The position numbers and the translations under genes were made by a program. The notes below the pieces were generated by a model. It made no database searches. It was not told where the DNA came from and saw only the letters and a list, made by a program, of their open reading frames with translations. Below are positions 16,004-17,026 of a DNA stretch of 17,026 bases, piece after piece. The DNA lies in NCBI GenBank assembly GCA_964544115.1, contig CAZJBP010000080.1, positions 1 through 17,026 on the forward strand, written 5' to 3'. Each line of letters starts with the position of its first letter. The stretch's first letter is position 1. The stretch comes from CAZJBP01 sp964544115 (GTDB lineage: Bacteria; Verrucomicrobiota; Kiritimatiellia; UBA8416; JADHWI01).

Positions 16004-16741
16004 CTAGAACCGCACATCGAGGCCGGCAAGGAAGCTCGTCCCGTCCAGTTCCTCAACACCGAGGCCCAAGGCCGTGTTGGCCGACAGCTGCGTCTGCAGC
16101 CCGCCGGCGAACCCGACGTTCTCGGTCTCATCCAGATCATCCCCGCCGATGACAGAATAGACAGGACCCGCATAGAGGGAGATGGTCTGGGGGAGGAAGT
16201 GCTTGTTGCCGACCACGTCGTTGACGACGCTGGCGTACAGGGATGCCTTAAACTCCGACCACTTGGCGTCGTGGTACTGCCCGATCGGGGCGTCGTAGAG
16301 GCTGTAGTTCGCGTTGACGGTGACGCGGATGCGGTCCTCGAAAATCCACGGGTCCGCCATGTCATGGTCCAGCAAGTTCGCCCTGGCGCCGAAGGCCCAC
16401 TGTGCTTCCTCGCTGCCGTAGCCGCCCTCTTCGCCGCTGAGCTCGAACCGGCCGTACCCGCCACCCGCGTAGGCCGACAGCCAGTTCAGCGGGTAATAGC
16501 TGAGGTAGGCCATGAGTTCTTCGCCCTTGAGGTCGCGGTTGCCCCGAACGCCGTCAACATCGACGCCGCGTTCGGTGGCGCCGCCGTAGACGCCGAAGCC
16601 GAAGCTATGCAGATCCTTCGCCACGACGAGGTGATCGATCGGCGTGGCCATGGTTCCAATGGGCTCAGCCGAGGTGCCGGGAACGGCGCCTGTGAGCGCG
16701 ACTGCAACTCCGACGAGGACAAGCAGATGTATGCGTTTCAT
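16004..16741 (-). CDS. Outer-membrane beta-barrel protein, function unknown
   Basis: The 245-residue precursor has a signal peptide (about 1-25, cleavage TSA-EP) and a run of short amphipathic strands (MAYLSYYPLNWLSAYAGGGYGRFEL, in two adjacent strands; VTVNANYSLYD; ISLYAGPVYSVIG; ALGLGVEEL), ending in the aromatic C-terminal residue of SFLAGLDVRF, the usual signal for outer-membrane assembly. Size and strand number suit a small 8-10-stranded barrel; no catalytic motif is visible. Two starts are possible, 16750 and 16741. 16741 is favoured because a CTAGG lies 9 nt upstream and the basic signal-peptide head then begins MKRIHLL. It converges on the omptin-like gene with a 25-nt gap that contains no visible terminator hairpin. 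Confidence 0.8.
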   Translation of the reverse strand: MKRIHLLVLVGVAVALTGAVPGTSAEPIGTMATPIDHLVVAKDLHSFGFGVYGGATERGVDVDGVRGNRDLKGEELMAYLSYYPLNWLSAYAGGGYGRFELSGEEGGYGSEEAQWAFGARANLLDHDMADPWIFEDRIRVTVNANYSLYDAPIGQYHDAKWSEFKASLYASVVNDVVGNKHFLPQTISLYAGPVYSVIGGDDLDETENVGFAGGLQTQLSANTALGLGVEELDGTSFLAGLDVRF

Positions 16742-16758
16742 GGCGCGCATCCTAGAGA

Positions 16759-16787
16759 TTGCGGTCTTGGCGGAGCAAGCATATAAT
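16759..16787 (+). promoter_or_regulatory. Sigma-70-type promoter upstream of the lipoprotein gene
   Basis: TTGCGG (16759-16764) and a perfect TATAAT (16782-16787) are separated by exactly 17 bp on the plus strand. The expected start near 16794 gives a leader of about 85 nt before the lipoprotein ATG at 16879. It stands out in otherwise GC-rich DNA. Confidence 0.55.
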
Positions 16788-16878
16788 TCGCCCCCACGAG
16801 TCCGGTTTCTCTGTGGCGCGGCGGGGTTCCCGCCCAGGTCTGAACCGGCGAGATAACAGCGGATGGGATGGGCGGAAC

Positions 16879-17026
16879 ATGACGTTGAGCGGCCTTCGGT
16901 GCGCAGTCTTGGTGTCGGTGTCGGTGTTCACGGGGTGCTTCCCGTGGCGCGCGCCGGAACGGGTCCGGGAGTTCAATCGGCTGGACGTTGCGCGCGAGGC
17001 CCCGGGCGAGGTGCGGGCGCTGAACC
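16879..17026 (+). CDS. Lipoprotein, N-terminal part only (runs off window)
   Basis: From ATG 16879 the frame stays open to the window edge (49 codons visible). It begins with a short charged N region, a hydrophobic stretch LRCAVLVSVSV and a lipobox ending FTGC, so Cys20 is the likely lipidated residue after signal peptidase II cleavage. A charged stretch follows (WRAPERVREF). Too little remains to assign a family. A good promoter lies about 90 nt upstream, while the ribosome-binding site (GGGCGG) is weak. The coding repeat GTGTCGGTGTCGGTGTT underlies the VSVSV of the signal peptide. Confidence 0.65.
   Translation, partial: MTLSGLRCAVLVSVSVFTGCFPWRAPERVREFNRLDVAREAPGEVRALN

Overview
The window is GC-rich (by eye about two thirds G+C), densely coded DNA from a Gram-negative-type bacterium. 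It encodes two signal-peptide-bearing outer-membrane beta-barrels, a periplasmic HtrA protease, a lipoprotein and a secreted prenyltransferase/squalene-cyclase-like repeat protein. The last of these, the short-form ThiC, and a helix-turn-helix plus zinc-ribbon regulator beside an FtsA-like protein suggest a planctomycete or related lineage (PVC superphylum, or a neighbouring candidate phylum). That placement is an impression from gene families, not a measured phylogeny.

Layout. (1) 1-5417, plus strand: thiC (5' end missing), mazG, a fused NAD-dependent epimerase / adenylate-kinase-like protein, a cytoplasmic parvulin and a small membrane protein with a histidine-kinase dimerisation (DHp) segment but no ATPase domain. 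Several junctions are 4-bp stop/start overlaps (GTGA, ATGA), so this looks like one transcription unit. (2) 5588-9453, plus strand: htrA, a membrane zinc peptidase, a diacylglycerol-kinase-family lipid kinase and a HAD hydrolase. It looks like an envelope-maintenance operon, and a possible 10-codon leader ORF precedes the HAD gene. (3) 9450-11476, minus strand: an XRE-type regulator with a C-terminal zinc-ribbon array, translationally coupled to a divergent FtsA-like protein that has lost the nucleotide-binding glycines. The HAD and FtsA-like genes converge on a shared CTAG. (4) 11477-12060: the only long non-coding stretch, relatively AT-rich. It carries a perfect 8-bp inverted repeat behind the regulator and a hexamer-periodic GATTA-type hairpin element. 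(5) 12061-13224, minus strand: the secreted prenyltransferase-like toroid protein. (6) 13292-15978, plus strand: an unusual operon of AMMECR1, nitroreductase, a 179-residue protein of unknown function and an omptin-like outer-membrane protease whose four catalytic residues can be aligned. (7) 16004-16741, minus strand, another outer-membrane barrel; then a promoter and the start of a lipoprotein gene that runs off the right edge.

Most genes are recognisable housekeeping or envelope functions. The least ordinary items are the omptin-like protease in the AMMECR1/nitroreductase operon, the degenerate FtsA paralogue paired with its own DNA-binding zinc-ribbon protein and nearby palindrome, the epimerase-kinase fusion, the orphan DHp membrane protein, and the hexamer-periodic hairpin element. 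No tRNA, rRNA, CRISPR array or complete insertion sequence was seen.
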